A stretch of 64,000 bases of DNA from Fischerella sp. PCC 9605 (GCF_000517105.1 NZ_KI912148.1:986518-1050517); one strand, 5' to 3'. Numbered from the stretch's first letter, positions 34,749 through 43,662 are shown. The notes: generated by a model from the sequence alone, not told the origin. A program made the numbers and translations.

Positions 34749-36065
34749 ATGCTTGACCTTACCAAACTAACTCGGCAAATGCAGGGTTTGAGTCAGCATC
34801 TCACACAAGAAGCTGCTGCCAGTCGTCAACGTTTAGAATTAGCTCAAAAACATTTCCTTGACGCTTGCGATCGCCAAGAAGAATTCGTACAGAAACAGGA
34901 AAAATGGCGCGATCGCATTCTGTTTGCCAATGCTACTCCCCTAGAACCACTCAATACTTGCATAGAGATTCCCGTTCCACCAAAAGTTCACACCGTTCTC
35001 GCCACCGATGGTTCCCAAATCGCTCCTAACCATCACGAAATCGCTTACTGCTATCTCCTCAACATTGGCCGTGTTGTCTTACATTATGGTCAAAATAAAC
35101 ACCCTATTCTAGATAGTCTGCCGGAGATATTTTATCGTGCTGAGGATTTATACGTTTCGCGCCAGTGGGGAATTAGAACCGAAGAATGGATGAGTTTCTG
35201 CCGTACTGCCAGCGAAGCAACGGTATTAGCAGAATTGGCGTGCAGCCTGAAAGAGGAGGGGGAGAAAGGGAGAGAGGGAGAGGGGGGGAAATTAGGAGGG
35301 GAAGAGAGGGAGAAGGGGAGAGGGGGGGAAATGAACAATTCAAAATTTCCTCCACTCCCCCACTCCTCCACTCCCGCACTCACCATCACCCCATCCCGAA
35401 TACCCACGCTAGCAATGGTGGATGGCTCGTTAATTTACTGGTTTTTAGAGCAATTGCCTTCTGATGCGCGCGATCGCATCTTACCTCCCATCCTCCAAGC
35501 TTGGCGGCAAATGCGGGATGCTCAAATCCCTTTGATGGGTTATCTAAGTGCATCTCGTAACATTGAAGCAATGAACTTCTTGCGTCTTTTAGCCTGTCCT
35601 CATCCAGTCCCTGATTGTATGAGCTTTTGCCCAAATCAAATGGAAAAAGTAGCTTGTAAAGTATTTGAAGCACTGCGAGATACTACTCTTTGGGCAACGC
35701 AACTCAAACCAGGACAACGTGGGCCTCTATGGCGCAGTAACGCCCGCATCTTAGACTTGTATGAAGACTTGCAGATTTACTTTTGTTACGTCCACGTGGG
35801 AGCCGAAATTGCCCGGATAGAAGTGCCTGCCTGGGTAGCTGAAAATACCTCTGTATTTGATGAATCATTAGGACTTATGCTGGCACAAGTGCAGAAAGGA
35901 TATGGCTATCCGGTAGCTATTGCTGAAGCACATAATCAGGCGGTAGTACGTGGTGGTGATAAAGCACGTTTCTTTGCTTTGTTGGAACGGCAAATGATTA
36001 AAGCAGGTTTGAAAAATGTGGGAACTTCTTATAAAGAAGCACGGAAGAGGGGGAGTATTGCTTAA
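34749..36065 (+). CDS. NurA domain DNA nuclease
   Basis: A 438-residue NurA-family protein. NurA is a 5'-3' exonuclease and single-strand endonuclease that works with HerA in DNA end resection. The two catalytic Asp regions appear as LATDGSQIAP (about residue 92) and LAMVDGSLIYW (about residue 224). Between them lies a highly charged low-complexity insert (about residues 168-220, KEEGEKGREG... then PPLPHSSTPALT) that is translated repeat DNA rather than conserved protein. The C-terminus (YGYPVAIAEAHNQAVVRGGDKA, quoted in part) is a conserved NurA block. No HerA gene is within this window. The start ATG 34749 is the first of the frame. Confidence 0.82.
   Translation: MLDLTKLTRQMQGLSQHLTQEAAASRQRLELAQKHFLDACDRQEEFVQKQEKWRDRILFANATPLEPLNTCIEIPVPPKVHTVLATDGSQIAPNHHEIAYCYLLNIGRVVLHYGQNKHPILDSLPEIFYRAEDLYVSRQWGIRTEEWMSFCRTASEATVLAELACSLKEEGEKGREGEGGKLGGEEREKGRGGEMNNSKFPPLPHSSTPALTITPSRIPTLAMVDGSLIYWFLEQLPSDARDRILPPILQAWRQMRDAQIPLMGYLSASRNIEAMNFLRLLACPHPVPDCMSFCPNQMEKVACKVFEALRDTTLWATQLKPGQRGPLWRSNARILDLYEDLQIYFCYVHVGAEIARIEVPAWVAENTSVFDESLGLMLAQVQKGYGYPVAIAEAHNQAVVRGGDKARFFALLERQMIKAGLKNVGTSYKEARKRGSIA
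35255..35400 (+). repeat. Purine-rich/C-rich low-complexity insert inside nurA
   Basis: Tracts of GGGGGAGAAAGGGAGAGAGG followed by CTCCACTCCCCCACTCCTCC: the same type of low complexity found between genes at 22.5, 40.6, 45.5 and 51.7 kb, here in frame (no stop) inside a coding region. Confidence 0.75.
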
Positions 36066-36082
36066 TTGATATCTTGCACGAT

Positions 36083-36141
36083 TCAATTGGAAGAGCCTCT
36101 GGCTCCTAATTCTCGTTACCAGGTAGAACCTGGTAACTAGG
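36083..36141. repeat. Paired hairpin repeat (family A)
   Basis: GAGCCTCTGGCTC, then the 23-base palindrome GTTACCAGGT-AGA-ACCTGGTAAC. It shares blocks with 27187-27266. It is the main feature of the 280-bp gap between nurA and the FHA gene. Confidence 0.75.
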
Positions 36142-36345
36142 GACTAGGGACAGACACTATCCACAAATGAATCTGCGGCAGAGAAAGCGGTTTAGACAAT
36201 CCTTTAAACCTACCCGCATATTGTAGTTAATAGATAAAATAAGCATTAAAGTTGAAACTCGAAAATTTTAGAATATCACTGAAGCATTTTTGCTTACAAA
36301 TTCTCCAACTTTAGAGAACTTAAAAATTCTCCGTGAAAACAACTC

Positions 36346-37143
36346 ATGCAAAATCTAGGCACATCACAGGCAACAGAGCTGAGTTTAGAACTATTTCATG
36401 TTCAAACCAACACATCTTTTGAAATTCCGCCGAATTTTCCGATAATTTACATTGGTAAGCCAAATGAAAAAATCAACCCAGATGTAGATGTCTCTGGCTT
36501 ACCAGATGCTGATATAGTTTCTCGCCTGCACGCAAAAATTCAAGTAGAAGGCAACACCTACTATATTGAAGATCTGGGAAGTTCCAACGGCACATATCTC
36601 AACAACACCAAGCTAGAGCCAAGAACTCGCTACCCTCTCAACCTAGGAGATAGAATAGACTTCGGTCAGGGAGGTAAAGTAACTTTTATATTTCAAAATA
36701 GACAAGAAAATCCAGTAAATCGTATTTCTATCTCTGACCAAACAGTATTTCCACCCCAGAGAACCGGCACCAAAACAATATATCAAACTGATAGAACAAG
36801 CAAGGTCGTAGGTTCAGCGCTAATGGTTGCAGGCATCTTGATTTTAGCAGCCAGTACCCAGGTTGGAATTTTTATACGTCTTCCAGGTGTTTTGCTAAGC
36901 ATTGCCGGGGTTGCCGTTTTGCTAATGCCTCGTATCAACCGCACGATCGGATGGCTTTTGATATTGGCAGGAATTGCAGTAATTGTTTTTACTGGTGGTT
37001 TATTTGCGTCTGCGAATCTTTTGTCTGTTTTAGTTGCATCTGTTTTATTGGCTGCCGGTTATCTACTTTTTAGTACTGGAAGAATTTGGAAGTACGATTT
37101 GCAAACTCTCCAGGGATTGGTAAATAAGCAGAGACGCAATTAA
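36346..37143 (+). CDS. FHA domain membrane protein
   Basis: A 265-residue protein: an N-terminal FHA domain (about residues 25-120) and four predicted membrane helices (about 147-250). FHA domains bind phosphothreonine peptides. The core is clear: IYIGKPNE (with the usual GR replaced by GK), DADIVSRLHAKI, IEDLGSSNGTYLN and LNLGDRIDFG. VSRLHA and SSNGT hold the Arg/Ser/Asn residues that contact the phosphopeptide. The membrane part is Leu/Ile/Val-Gly-rich, with LLIAGVAV-like repeats. A membrane-tethered FHA may recruit a kinase-phosphorylated partner. No kinase gene is next to it. It is immediately followed by a nifV remnant. Confidence 0.87.
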   Translation: MQNLGTSQATELSLELFHVQTNTSFEIPPNFPIIYIGKPNEKINPDVDVSGLPDADIVSRLHAKIQVEGNTYYIEDLGSSNGTYLNNTKLEPRTRYPLNLGDRIDFGQGGKVTFIFQNRQENPVNRISISDQTVFPPQRTGTKTIYQTDRTSKVVGSALMVAGILILAASTQVGIFIRLPGVLLSIAGVAVLLMPRINRTIGWLLILAGIAVIVFTGGLFASANLLSVLVASVLLAAGYLLFSTGRIWKYDLQTLQGLVNKQRRN

Positions 37144-37360
37144 TCGCCTTTAATGACATGACACTGCGTGATGGCGAACAAGCTGCCGGTGTTGCGTTCA
37201 ACTTTGAGGAGAAAGTAGCGATCGCTAAATTTTTAGATACTATTGGTATTCAGGAGTTAGAAGTTGGTATTCCCGCTATGGGTGAGGATAACGAGCCATA
37301 GCAGCAATTTGCGACTTGGGTTTGCGAGCTAGTCTACTAGGTCAGAAAGAAGCGATGTAA
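37144..37360 (+). pseudogene. nifV: nifV (homocitrate synthase) remnant with frameshift
   Basis: The frame from 37152 reads NDMTLRDGEQAAGVAF, then KVAIAKFLDTIGIQELEVGI and PAMGEDNEP before a stop at 37299. This is the N-terminal active-site region of NifV-type homocitrate synthase (NDTTLRDGEQAAGVAF in intact genes). If one base is restored after GAG at 37293-37295, the frame continues with AIAAICDLGLRASLLG, so a one-base deletion broke the gene. Only about 70 residues remain: the true N-terminus and the C-terminal part are gone. Homocitrate is the organic ligand of the nitrogenase cofactor. The remnant starts right behind the FHA stop codon, suggesting a past rearrangement. An intact nifV probably exists elsewhere. 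Confidence 0.85.
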
Positions 37361-37370
37361 ATATTGTAGT

Positions 37371-37387
37371 GCGGGCATTTTGCCCGC
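37371..37387. repeat. GCGGGCA-TTT-TGCCCGC hairpin
   Basis: A perfect 7-bp stem with a 3-base loop directly after the nifV remnant. A similar GGGCAAGATGCCC unit occurs near 28670. Confidence 0.7.
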
Positions 37388-37407
37388 TATGCATGTACTA
37401 GAAAACT

Positions 37408-37656
37408 TTATGACTCTAGCTCTATCTCTTCTGTTTCCTCTTCTTCAAGATTATAGGAATTGTAACCCACAATCTCAGCTATTTCTCCTTCTTCTTCCTC
37501 TTCATCGTAAGAAAAGTATTCCTCAGCAGTTCGTGGTATTAATCGACCAGTGTCTCTCAACCATTCCAAAAAGGAATGCTCTTGCTTTAAAGGAATAACA
37601 AAAGCACGCTGATTGCGGGGTTCTTCATGGAGAGCAGAACTCAACTGTTTCACCAT
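37408..37656 (-). CDS. Small acidic cyanobacterial protein (DUF3134-like)
   Basis: An 82-residue soluble protein. The first half (EEPRNQRAFVIPLKQEHSFLEWLRDTGRL, shown by the motifs EEPRNQ, VIPL, QEHSFLEWL and GRL) resembles the small cyanobacterial DUF3134 family; the second half is very acidic (DEEEEEGEIAEIV, EEEETEEIELES). There is no membrane helix. The start ATG 37656 has AGGGG upstream. The acidic tail suggests interaction with a basic partner or metal, which is only an inference. The family has no known function. Confidence 0.7.
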   Translation of the reverse strand: MVKQLSSALHEEPRNQRAFVIPLKQEHSFLEWLRDTGRLIPRTAEEYFSYDEEEEEGEIAEIVGYNSYNLEEEETEEIELES

Positions 37657-38331
37657 ATTTACTTACCCCTACAAGACTATATATTTACTATTTTATCTTT
37701 TCAATAGCAAGCAGTTATTTGGGACTGTCAATTGTAATATTCATTTCTATTACTTTGGTCGTACCCTTGATTAACTCCTAGTTACATTTCTTATTAAGTG
37801 ACATACTCCCACACTTACCGCTTGCGGAAGTGTGGGCTTCTCAGACAATCCGGCTATTGTGCGCGGAGGCTCTGAGCTTTAAGAACGGAATGCCCTAGCT
37901 CTATTTTTTATTCCGTGGGTTAGGGAGACATAGGCATGGCGATCGCATTATACTGACCACAGCGCTGTTGAATTCATGTGAATGGGGCAGCATTTGATAA
38001 CTGTCGATTTTGACGGTTGTTTTTTTATCATTTCTTATCTTGATTGTGGCAATTTTTTGCATTTAGTGCGATGATCAAAATTGAGAGTAGAGTTGCGATC
38101 CCCAAATTCAGAATCTAAAAAAATAACCTCAACTCCTAATTTGTAACTATTGAATATAAAGTGACTCAAAATAGAGCGATCGCGACTAATTGTAGAGAAG
38201 TGAGTACCATGCTCACTAAAGTAACTAAGCAGAAGCATGAGTGCAAAAGAGATTAGAAATACGCATCTTAGGTCAATTGCCTGAAAAACTCATTCACAGA
38301 ACCAATAAATATCTAGCAGTGAGGAGGGATT
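37657..38331. other. Intergenic region with a hairpin resembling an IS end
   Basis: About 675 bp. Positions 37808-37836 form CCCACACTT-(ACCG-CTTG-CGG)-AAGTGTGGG, a perfect outer stem with an inner stem, flanked by GTGACATACTC and CTTCTCAGAC. It resembles hairpin ends seen beside IS200/IS605-type elements, but no transposase or TnpB frame is present. A 67-codon minus-strand frame at 38035-38238 is not convincing. Otherwise I see nothing. Confidence 0.45.
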
Positions 38332-38898
38332 ATGCAACTGCCACTGCAAATCACCTTTCACAACATGACTCCATCAGAAGCAATAGAAGCAAAAATTCGC
38401 CAGTGTGCTGCAAAACTAGAACGTTTCTATAACCGGATTATCAGCTGTCGAGTCATAGTTGACGCACCTCATCGGCATCAGCGTAACGGTAAACAGTATC
38501 ATGTGCGAATTGACCTCACCGTACCTAATGCGGAACTAGTTGTGAACCGTTATCCGCCGAAACATCAAAATTATGAAGATATGTATGTAGCGATTCGCGA
38601 TGCCTTTGATGCGGCAAAACGCGAACTGCAAGATTATGCCCGTCTGCGTCGCCATGAAACTAAGACACACGAGTTGCCACCTTATGGTCGGATTGGCAAG
38701 TTATTCCCAGAAGAAGGTTATGGTTTCATCGAAACAGCTGATGGCGACGAAGTTTATTTTCACAAGAACAGTCTCTGTAATGGTGATTTTGAGCAGTTGC
38801 AGCTAGGAAACGAAGTTCGTTTTGCCTACTCCCAAGGTAACAAAGGACCTCAAGCTAGCACTGTTAGATTACTTGGCAAACACCATTTAATTGGTTGA
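38332..38898 (+). CDS. HPF/RaiA ribosome-associated protein fused to a cold-shock domain
   Basis: A 188-residue two-domain protein. The N-terminal part (about residues 1-112) is of the HPF/RaiA/YfiA type: LQITFHNMTPSEAIEAKIR, RVIVDAPHRH and YVAIRDAFDAAKRELQDY. These factors bind the 30S decoding region and silence ribosomes in stress or dark. The C-terminal part (about 117-182) is a cold-shock OB fold: GRIGKLFPEEGYGFIE with the RNP1-like GYGFIE, then VYFHKNSL as RNP2. The start ATG has GAGGAGGG four bases upstream, a very strong site. The fusion suggests RNA/ribosome handling in stress and fits the heat-shock and protease genes that follow. Confidence 0.85.
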   Translation: MQLPLQITFHNMTPSEAIEAKIRQCAAKLERFYNRIISCRVIVDAPHRHQRNGKQYHVRIDLTVPNAELVVNRYPPKHQNYEDMYVAIRDAFDAAKRELQDYARLRRHETKTHELPPYGRIGKLFPEEGYGFIETADGDEVYFHKNSLCNGDFEQLQLGNEVRFAYSQGNKGPQASTVRLLGKHHLIG

Positions 38899-38937
38899 TG
38901 GTAGTTAGTAGTTAGTGGTTAGTAGTTAGTTGGTTGT
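38899..38937. repeat. TAGTTAGT heptad repeat
   Basis: GGTAGTTAGTAGTTAGTGG and further units right after the stop codon: a short tandem repeat of the cyanobacterial STRR type, also at 22531, 41447, 51661 and 58558. Confidence 0.8.
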
Positions 38938-39146
38938 AACAGCCAGTTATCAACAAACAATAAATACCAAACAACGAGTACCAAACAACAAATACTTCCT
39001 CACAAGTTCCTCACATTTTCTTTCTATCGTAAAGATGAGACAAAATCTTTCTTCTTGGCAAAAACAGTTTGGTGTTCCTCTCATAAGTGGTTATTAATCA
39101 TATTGAAATATCGAGTTTGAATTAATAATTATTGGAGGCAACGATT

Positions 39147-39629
39147 ATGCCAATTACTCGTTGGGAACCCTTCCAAGACATAGAACTTTGGAAACCTTTC
39201 GGTTTGCAACCTATGCGGGAAATTGAGCGCATGCAACAGCGGATGAACCGCATGTTTGATCGACTAATGCCCACTGCCGATCGCGAAGTTTCTGGACTTA
39301 GCTTTGTTCCTTCCGCTGAAATGGAGGAAACGGATCAAGCAATGATCCTCAAACTCGAAATTCCGGGAATGGAAGCTAAAGATTTGCATGTAGAAGTCAC
39401 TGAAGACGCTGTTTTGATCCGTGGCGATCGCAAGTCTGAAACTAAGACCGAAGAAAAGGGCATGGTACGCTCTGAATTCCGCTACGGTATGTTTGAACGG
39501 GTTATTCCTTTGCCAGTTCATGTTCAAAACGATAAAGTTACAGCCGAATACAAACACGGCATTTTATGTTTGACTTTGCCTAAAGCTGAAGAAGCGAAGA
39601 AAACAGTTGTCAAAGTCAACTTAGATTAA
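39147..39629 (+). CDS. Hsp20/alpha-crystallin small heat shock protein
   Basis: A 160-residue small heat shock protein, an ATP-independent holdase. ATG 39147 has GGAGG nine bases upstream and begins MPITRWEPFQ, a typical Hsp20 start. The alpha-crystallin domain runs from about residue 50 to 140 (LKLEIPGMEAKDLHVEV; GDRKSETKTEEKGMVRSEF is the L57 loop; FERVIPLPVHV). The conserved ILCLTLPK (I-x-I/V-like strand with GILxLxLPK) is near residue 140. There is no CIRCE element upstream. A strong terminator-like hairpin follows at 39729-39778, so it can be transcribed alone. It leads a plus-strand run of stress-type genes. Confidence 0.92.
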   Translation: MPITRWEPFQDIELWKPFGLQPMREIERMQQRMNRMFDRLMPTADREVSGLSFVPSAEMEETDQAMILKLEIPGMEAKDLHVEVTEDAVLIRGDRKSETKTEEKGMVRSEFRYGMFERVIPLPVHVQNDKVTAEYKHGILCLTLPKAEEAKKTVVKVNLD

Positions 39630-39728
39630 CTTCTTCGTGGACTCAATTCATCACCGTTTTCTTGGCAGTTTCCATCAAAAAATGACAAACAAAAACCTTT
39701 ATAGAGAGTAGAACAAAGGTTGAGAAGG

Positions 39729-39778
39729 CAGGATTGACAGGAAGCTTTAGACAAGAGTCTTCCTGTTAATCCTGTTTC
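39729..39778 (+). terminator. Terminator-like hairpin behind hsp20
   Basis: CAGGATTGACAGGAAG and CTTCCTGTTAATCCTG pair over 16 bases (one wobble/mismatch) around a 14-base loop, followed by TTTCG. It is about 100 bp past the hsp20 stop. Confidence 0.6.
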
Positions 39779-39892
39779 GTCACCAAAGGTAAGGGTGTGA
39801 GGTTGTGAAGGTGCAAGGGTGTGAGGGAAATTCAATGGTTTGTAAACAGTTAGTAATTCCCCTATACCCCTACTGAAAAGGAGGTGAGATTG

Positions 39893-40549
39893 ATGACGAT
39901 GATATTCCGAGATCGCACACAAGCAGGTCAAATGTTAGCCAGAAAGCTGTCAGCCTATGCCAACCGCCAAGATGTTATCGTTGTAGCTTTACCTCGTGGT
40001 GGCGTACCAGTGGCGTTTGAAGTGGCAAAGGCGCTAAATGTTCCGTTAGACGTCTGCATAGTCAGAAAACTTGGTGTACCACATCATAAAGAACTGGCTA
40101 TGGGCGCGATCGCTGCTGGTGGTGTGAGAGTATTGAATTACGATGTTGTCAGTTGGTTAGGTATATCTAGTAAAACGATAGATGAAGTAGCAGCCAAAGA
40201 ATTGCGAGAATTGCAGCGCCGCGATCGCGTTTATCGAGGTGAACGTCCGCCACTTGATGTGCGAAATCGCACAGTGATTTTGATAGATGATGGTATTGCT
40301 ACAGGATCGACCATGCGTGCTGCGATTGCGATTTTGCGACAGCAACAGCCTCAAAGCATTGTTGTTGCAGTTCCAGTTGCACCGCTAGAAACTTATAGGG
40401 AACTGCAAGCCGAAGTAGATGGGGTAGTGTGTCTATTAACACCAGAGCCAATGAATGCGATCGGTCTTTGGTATGAAAATTTCTCGCAAACAACTGATGA
40501 AGAAGTACGTGAACTGTTGTCAAAGCAGCTCGCAGCCAGCATTAGTTAG
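39893..40549 (+). CDS. Phosphoribosyltransferase family protein
   Basis: A 218-residue PRTase-fold protein. The PRPP-binding loop VILIDDGIATGSTM is near residues 122-135, and VVALPRGGVPVAFEVAKAL near 29-47 is the conserved PPi-loop area. This type is often found beside, or fused to, dienelactone-hydrolase-like proteins in bacteria, and an alpha/beta hydrolase does lie next here. AGGAGGTGAG precedes ATG 39893; ATG 39899 is a possible later start. The base or acceptor is unknown. A PRPP synthase paralogue lies 3 kb downstream in the same run, suggesting a shared PRPP-based job. Confidence 0.85.
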   Translation: MTMIFRDRTQAGQMLARKLSAYANRQDVIVVALPRGGVPVAFEVAKALNVPLDVCIVRKLGVPHHKELAMGAIAAGGVRVLNYDVVSWLGISSKTIDEVAAKELRELQRRDRVYRGERPPLDVRNRTVILIDDGIATGSTMRAAIAILRQQQPQSIVVAVPVAPLETYRELQAEVDGVVCLLTPEPMNAIGLWYENFSQTTDEEVRELLSKQLAASIS

Positions 40550-40695
40550 GGAACAGGGAATGGGGAAATGGGCATTGGGCATTGGGCATTGAGAATGGGG
40601 TATCTATTTTGTCGAAGTAGTATTTTCAAGATAGAAGGCAGAAACTAGGAGGAGTATTCTAAATTCTCAGTCTCCCACTCTCCCACTCCCCATGT
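40550..40695. repeat. Low-complexity GGGCATT/CTCCCACT tract
   Basis: GGGCATTGGGCATTGGGCATT units and a CTCCCACTCTCCCACTCCCC tract between the phosphoribosyltransferase and hydrolase genes; intergenic low complexity of the type seen elsewhere in the window. Confidence 0.7.
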
Positions 40696-40734
40696 TTCTT
40701 TAGAGTCCCTATTATCAACTCGGAGGGGAAACCC

Positions 40735-41448
40735 ATGAATTCAGTATCTATGTGTAGTCCGCAAGAACAGATAGTTGCAGTTGAGATTGGCTCAGTTCGC
40801 TTGGAAGCAGAACTGATCGTGCCTGAAACTGCCGAGGGGATTGTTTTGTTTGCACATGGTGGTAGCAGCCGATACAGTACCCGCAATCGTTATCTTGCTC
40901 ATATTCTGCGTCAGGCAGGACTGGCAACTATTTTAATTGACTTGTTGACAAAAGAGGAAGAAGCGATTGACCTGCGAACCAAGCATTATCGCTGCGATAT
41001 CAAACACCTAGCTGCACGCTTAATAGGAGTAACAGACTGGCTAGCTGAGAACCCCATTACCAGCAATCTCAAAGTTGGTTACTTTGGGCACGGAACTGGT
41101 AGTGGTGCGGCATTGCTAGCAGCAGCAGAACATCCAATGAGTGTTGGGGCTATTGTCTCACGCAGTGGACAAATTGACTTGGTGTGCGAAGCACTTTCCT
41201 ACGTGCAATCCCCAACCCTGTTGCTTGTAGGAAGCAACGATTTACCAGTAATTGCGATGAATGAGGATGCTTTGGCGTTAATTTCTGCCCAGAATAAACA
41301 GTTAGAAATGATTCTAGGGGCAACTCATAACTTTGATGAGCCAGGAGCACTCCAAGAAGTAGGACGACTGGCCAGTCAATGGTTCAAGCATTATCTTACG
41401 ACAACAAAGCAGCGAGACTTGCACATTCATGCGATGTCACTTGTTTAG
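40735..41448 (+). CDS. Alpha/beta hydrolase (dienelactone hydrolase-like), nucleophile Ser replaced
   Basis: A 237-residue alpha/beta hydrolase. The oxyanion segment VLFAHGGSSRYSTRNR and the later charge-relay positions (Asp in GSNDLPVIAMN, His in GATHNFDEPG) are kept. The nucleophile elbow, however, reads GHGTG (Gly118-Gly122): the codon is GGA, Gly, where the paralogue at 44773-45453 has Ser in GASTG. The protein is therefore probably not a classical serine hydrolase and may be a partner or regulator. It begins with ATG 40735 (MNSVSMCS) behind GGAGGGG. The two paralogues share most of their length. It lies between the phosphoribosyltransferase and FtsH genes. Confidence 0.85.
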   Translation: MNSVSMCSPQEQIVAVEIGSVRLEAELIVPETAEGIVLFAHGGSSRYSTRNRYLAHILRQAGLATILIDLLTKEEEAIDLRTKHYRCDIKHLAARLIGVTDWLAENPITSNLKVGYFGHGTGSGAALLAAAEHPMSVGAIVSRSGQIDLVCEALSYVQSPTLLLVGSNDLPVIAMNEDALALISAQNKQLEMILGATHNFDEPGALQEVGRLASQWFKHYLTTTKQRDLHIHAMSLV

Positions 41449-41500
41449 TTAGTAGTTAGTAGTTGTTTGTTTACCACTATCCACTAACCACTAACCAGTT
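41447..41500. repeat. TAGTTAGTAGTT / CACTAACCACTAACC inverted heptads
   Basis: Heptad repeats followed by their inverse form, able to fold into a hairpin between the hydrolase and ftsH genes. Confidence 0.75.
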
Positions 41501-41524
41501 CCTAATTAAAAGGAGCAATCAAAT

Positions 41525-43477
41525 ATGCCAGTGGAAACTGATGGCGATCGCCAAGTTAAAACACCTGAACCTCAGCATATGGGCTGTAGTCCACTGCTGT
41601 GGTTGGCATTACTGATATTCCTAAATATACTTCTGTTGACAGAATCTCCCCATAACCGCGTACCCTATAGCGAATTTATCTCTCAGGTGGAGTCTGGTAA
41701 AGTTGCCCGGGCGATCGTTGATTCTAACCGGATTGAGTATGAACTCAAATCAGGGCAAACAACAAATCAACCTGGCAGCAAATCTGACAAGCAAGTGTTT
41801 GTTACCTCACCAGTGCCACTGGATACAGAGTTGCCCAAAATTCTCCGGGAGCATAATGTCGAGTTCTCCGGGCCAGTCCCCAATCAAACTGCCTGGATTT
41901 CAACCTTGCTAAGCTGGGTTTTACCACCGTTGATTTTCTTTGGCATCTGGGGATGGTTGCTTAGCCGCAGTCAGATGGGTGGCCCTGCTGCACTGAGAGT
42001 TGGCAAGAGTAATGCTCGCATTTACTCAGAAGGCGATACGGGTGTGAAGTTCGAGGATGTTGCTGGAGTCGATGAAGCGAAAGCAGAACTGCAAGAAATA
42101 GTTGATTTTCTCAAAAATGCCCAAAAATATACGCGCTTGGGCGCAAAAATTCCCAAAGGCGTGTTGCTGATCGGGCCTCCGGGAACAGGTAAAACTCTGT
42201 TAGCAAAAGCCATTGCTGGCGAGGCTGGAGTTCCTTTCTTCAGTATTTCTGGCTCTGAGTTTATCGAGCTGTTTGTGGGCATCGGTGCTGCACGGGTACG
42301 AGATTTGTTTGAACAAGCAAAACATCAAGCACCGTGTATCGTTTTTATCGATGAGTTGGATGCTTTAGGTAAATCACGAGGTAACGCAAGTCTGCATTTG
42401 GGCGGTAACGACGAACGTGAGCAGACTCTCAACCAACTGCTTTCCGAGATGGATGGTTTCAATGCGAACACTGGTGTTATTCTCCTAGCTGCTACCAACC
42501 GTCCTGAGGTTTTAGATCCAGCCCTGCGTCGTCCTGGTCGGTTTGACCGTCAGATTGTAGTGGATCGTCCAGATAAAATCGGTCGGGAAGCAATTCTCAA
42601 AATTCACGCCAAAAATGTGAAGCTAGCACCTGATGTGGATTTGTCGAAATTAGCTGCTCGAACTCCAGGGTTTGCAGGCGCAGATTTAGCCAACCTCGTC
42701 AATGAAGCAGCATTGCTAGCAGCTCGTCGCAACAATGAGACTGTGACAATGGCTGATTTTCAAGAAGCGATTGAGCGAGTGTTAACGGGATTAGAGAAAA
42801 AATCTCGCGTTCTCAATGAAAGCGAGAAAAAAACGGTTGCTTATCACGAAGTTGGTCATGCATTGATTGCAACGCTAATGCCCGGAACTGGTAGCGTAGA
42901 AAAAATTTCCGTTGTTCCTCGGGGTGTAGGTGCTTTGGGTTACACACTGCAACTACCAGAAGAAGACCGCTTTTTGATGACAGAAGATGAAATTCGCGGA
43001 CGGATCGTCACCTTGTTGGGTGGACGAGCCGCAGAGGAGTTAATTTTCAGTATAGTTTCCACTGGTGCCAGTGATGACATCCAAAAAGCAACTGACCTGG
43101 CAGAACGGTTTGTTACCCTTTATGGCATGAGTAATACCCTTGGCCCCATCGCCTTCGAGAAGATTCAACAAGAATTTTTAGAGAGTTTAACCAATCCTCG
43201 CCGCGCAGTCAGTCAGAAAATTGCCGAACAAATTGATCAGGAAGTCAAAGAAATCGTAGATGGGGCACACTGTATGGCCCTAAAAATTTTAGACAATAAT
43301 CGGGAATTGTTAGAAAAAACGGCTCAAGCCCTTTTAGAAAAAGAAGTTTTAGAGGGAGAAGAGTTGCGATCGCACCTTAATTGCGTCCAACCTCCGCCAG
43401 AAATGGATGAATGGCTGCGTACAGGCAAAATCTCCCTAGACTACTTGTTAATGCCCACGACTTGGAATGGCAATTAA
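41525..43477 (+). CDS. ftsH: FtsH AAA+ zinc metalloprotease
   Basis: A 650-residue membrane-bound AAA+ protease that extracts and degrades membrane and damaged proteins. Two membrane helices flank a periplasmic/lumenal region (about residues 22-40 and 126-147). The AAA domain has Walker A GPPGTGKT (217-224), Walker B VFIDELDA (273-280), the pore segment FVGIGA (250-255), and the second region of homology [17 protein letters not shown]. The protease has HEVGH at 441-445 and a likely third zinc ligand in [11 protein letters not shown]. The N-terminal Pro/Gln-rich 20 residues are not conserved. Cyanobacteria usually carry four FtsH proteins elsewhere; this copy, in a run with Hsp20, may be an accessory stress form. 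Confidence 0.93.
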   Translation: MPVETDGDRQVKTPEPQHMGCSPLLWLALLIFLNILLLTESPHNRVPYSEFISQVESGKVARAIVDSNRIEYELKSGQTTNQPGSKSDKQVFVTSPVPLDTELPKILREHNVEFSGPVPNQTAWISTLLSWVLPPLIFFGIWGWLLSRSQMGGPAALRVGKSNARIYSEGDTGVKFEDVAGVDEAKAELQEIVDFLKNAQKYTRLGAKIPKGVLLIGPPGTGKTLLAKAIAGEAGVPFFSISGSEFIELFVGIGAARVRDLFEQAKHQAPCIVFIDELDALGKSRGNASLHLGGNDEREQTLNQLLSEMDGFNANTGVILLAATNRPEVLDPALRRPGRFDRQIVVDRPDKIGREAILKIHAKNVKLAPDVDLSKLAARTPGFAGADLANLVNEAALLAARRNNETVTMADFQEAIERVLTGLEKKSRVLNESEKKTVAYHEVGHALIATLMPGTGSVEKISVVPRGVGALGYTLQLPEEDRFLMTEDEIRGRIVTLLGGRAAEELIFSIVSTGASDDIQKATDLAERFVTLYGMSNTLGPIAFEKIQQEFLESLTNPRRAVSQKIAEQIDQEVKEIVDGAHCMALKILDNNRELLEKTAQALLEKEVLEGEELRSHLNCVQPPPEMDEWLRTGKISLDYLLMPTTWNGN

Positions 43478-43596
43478 AAGCCAGGATTGGAAAAAGTTGA
43501 GAATTAAAAGTTATTAAGTTTTGAGATTTGAATTAATCAGCAGTCATCATGAACTGCATATTTGTGAACACATGAAAAAGGCAACCAGGGAGAATT

Positions 43597-43651
43597 ATGA
43601 ACTATAAATACGAATCCTGAAAATTTCATAATTCATAATTCATAATTCATA
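43597..43651. repeat. ATTATGAA.../TTCATAATTCATAAT repeat
   Basis: A relative of the repeat at 30810-30866: AATTATGAACTATAAATACG, a centre TGAAAATTTCA, then TTCATAATTCATAATTCATAA. It lies directly before the PRPP synthase gene. Confidence 0.75.
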
Positions 43652-43662
43652 ATTGTTTAGTT

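Noticed and set aside
38035-38238. A 67-codon minus-strand frame
   Set aside because: No ribosome site or family match; it may be a remnant but nothing supports a gene.
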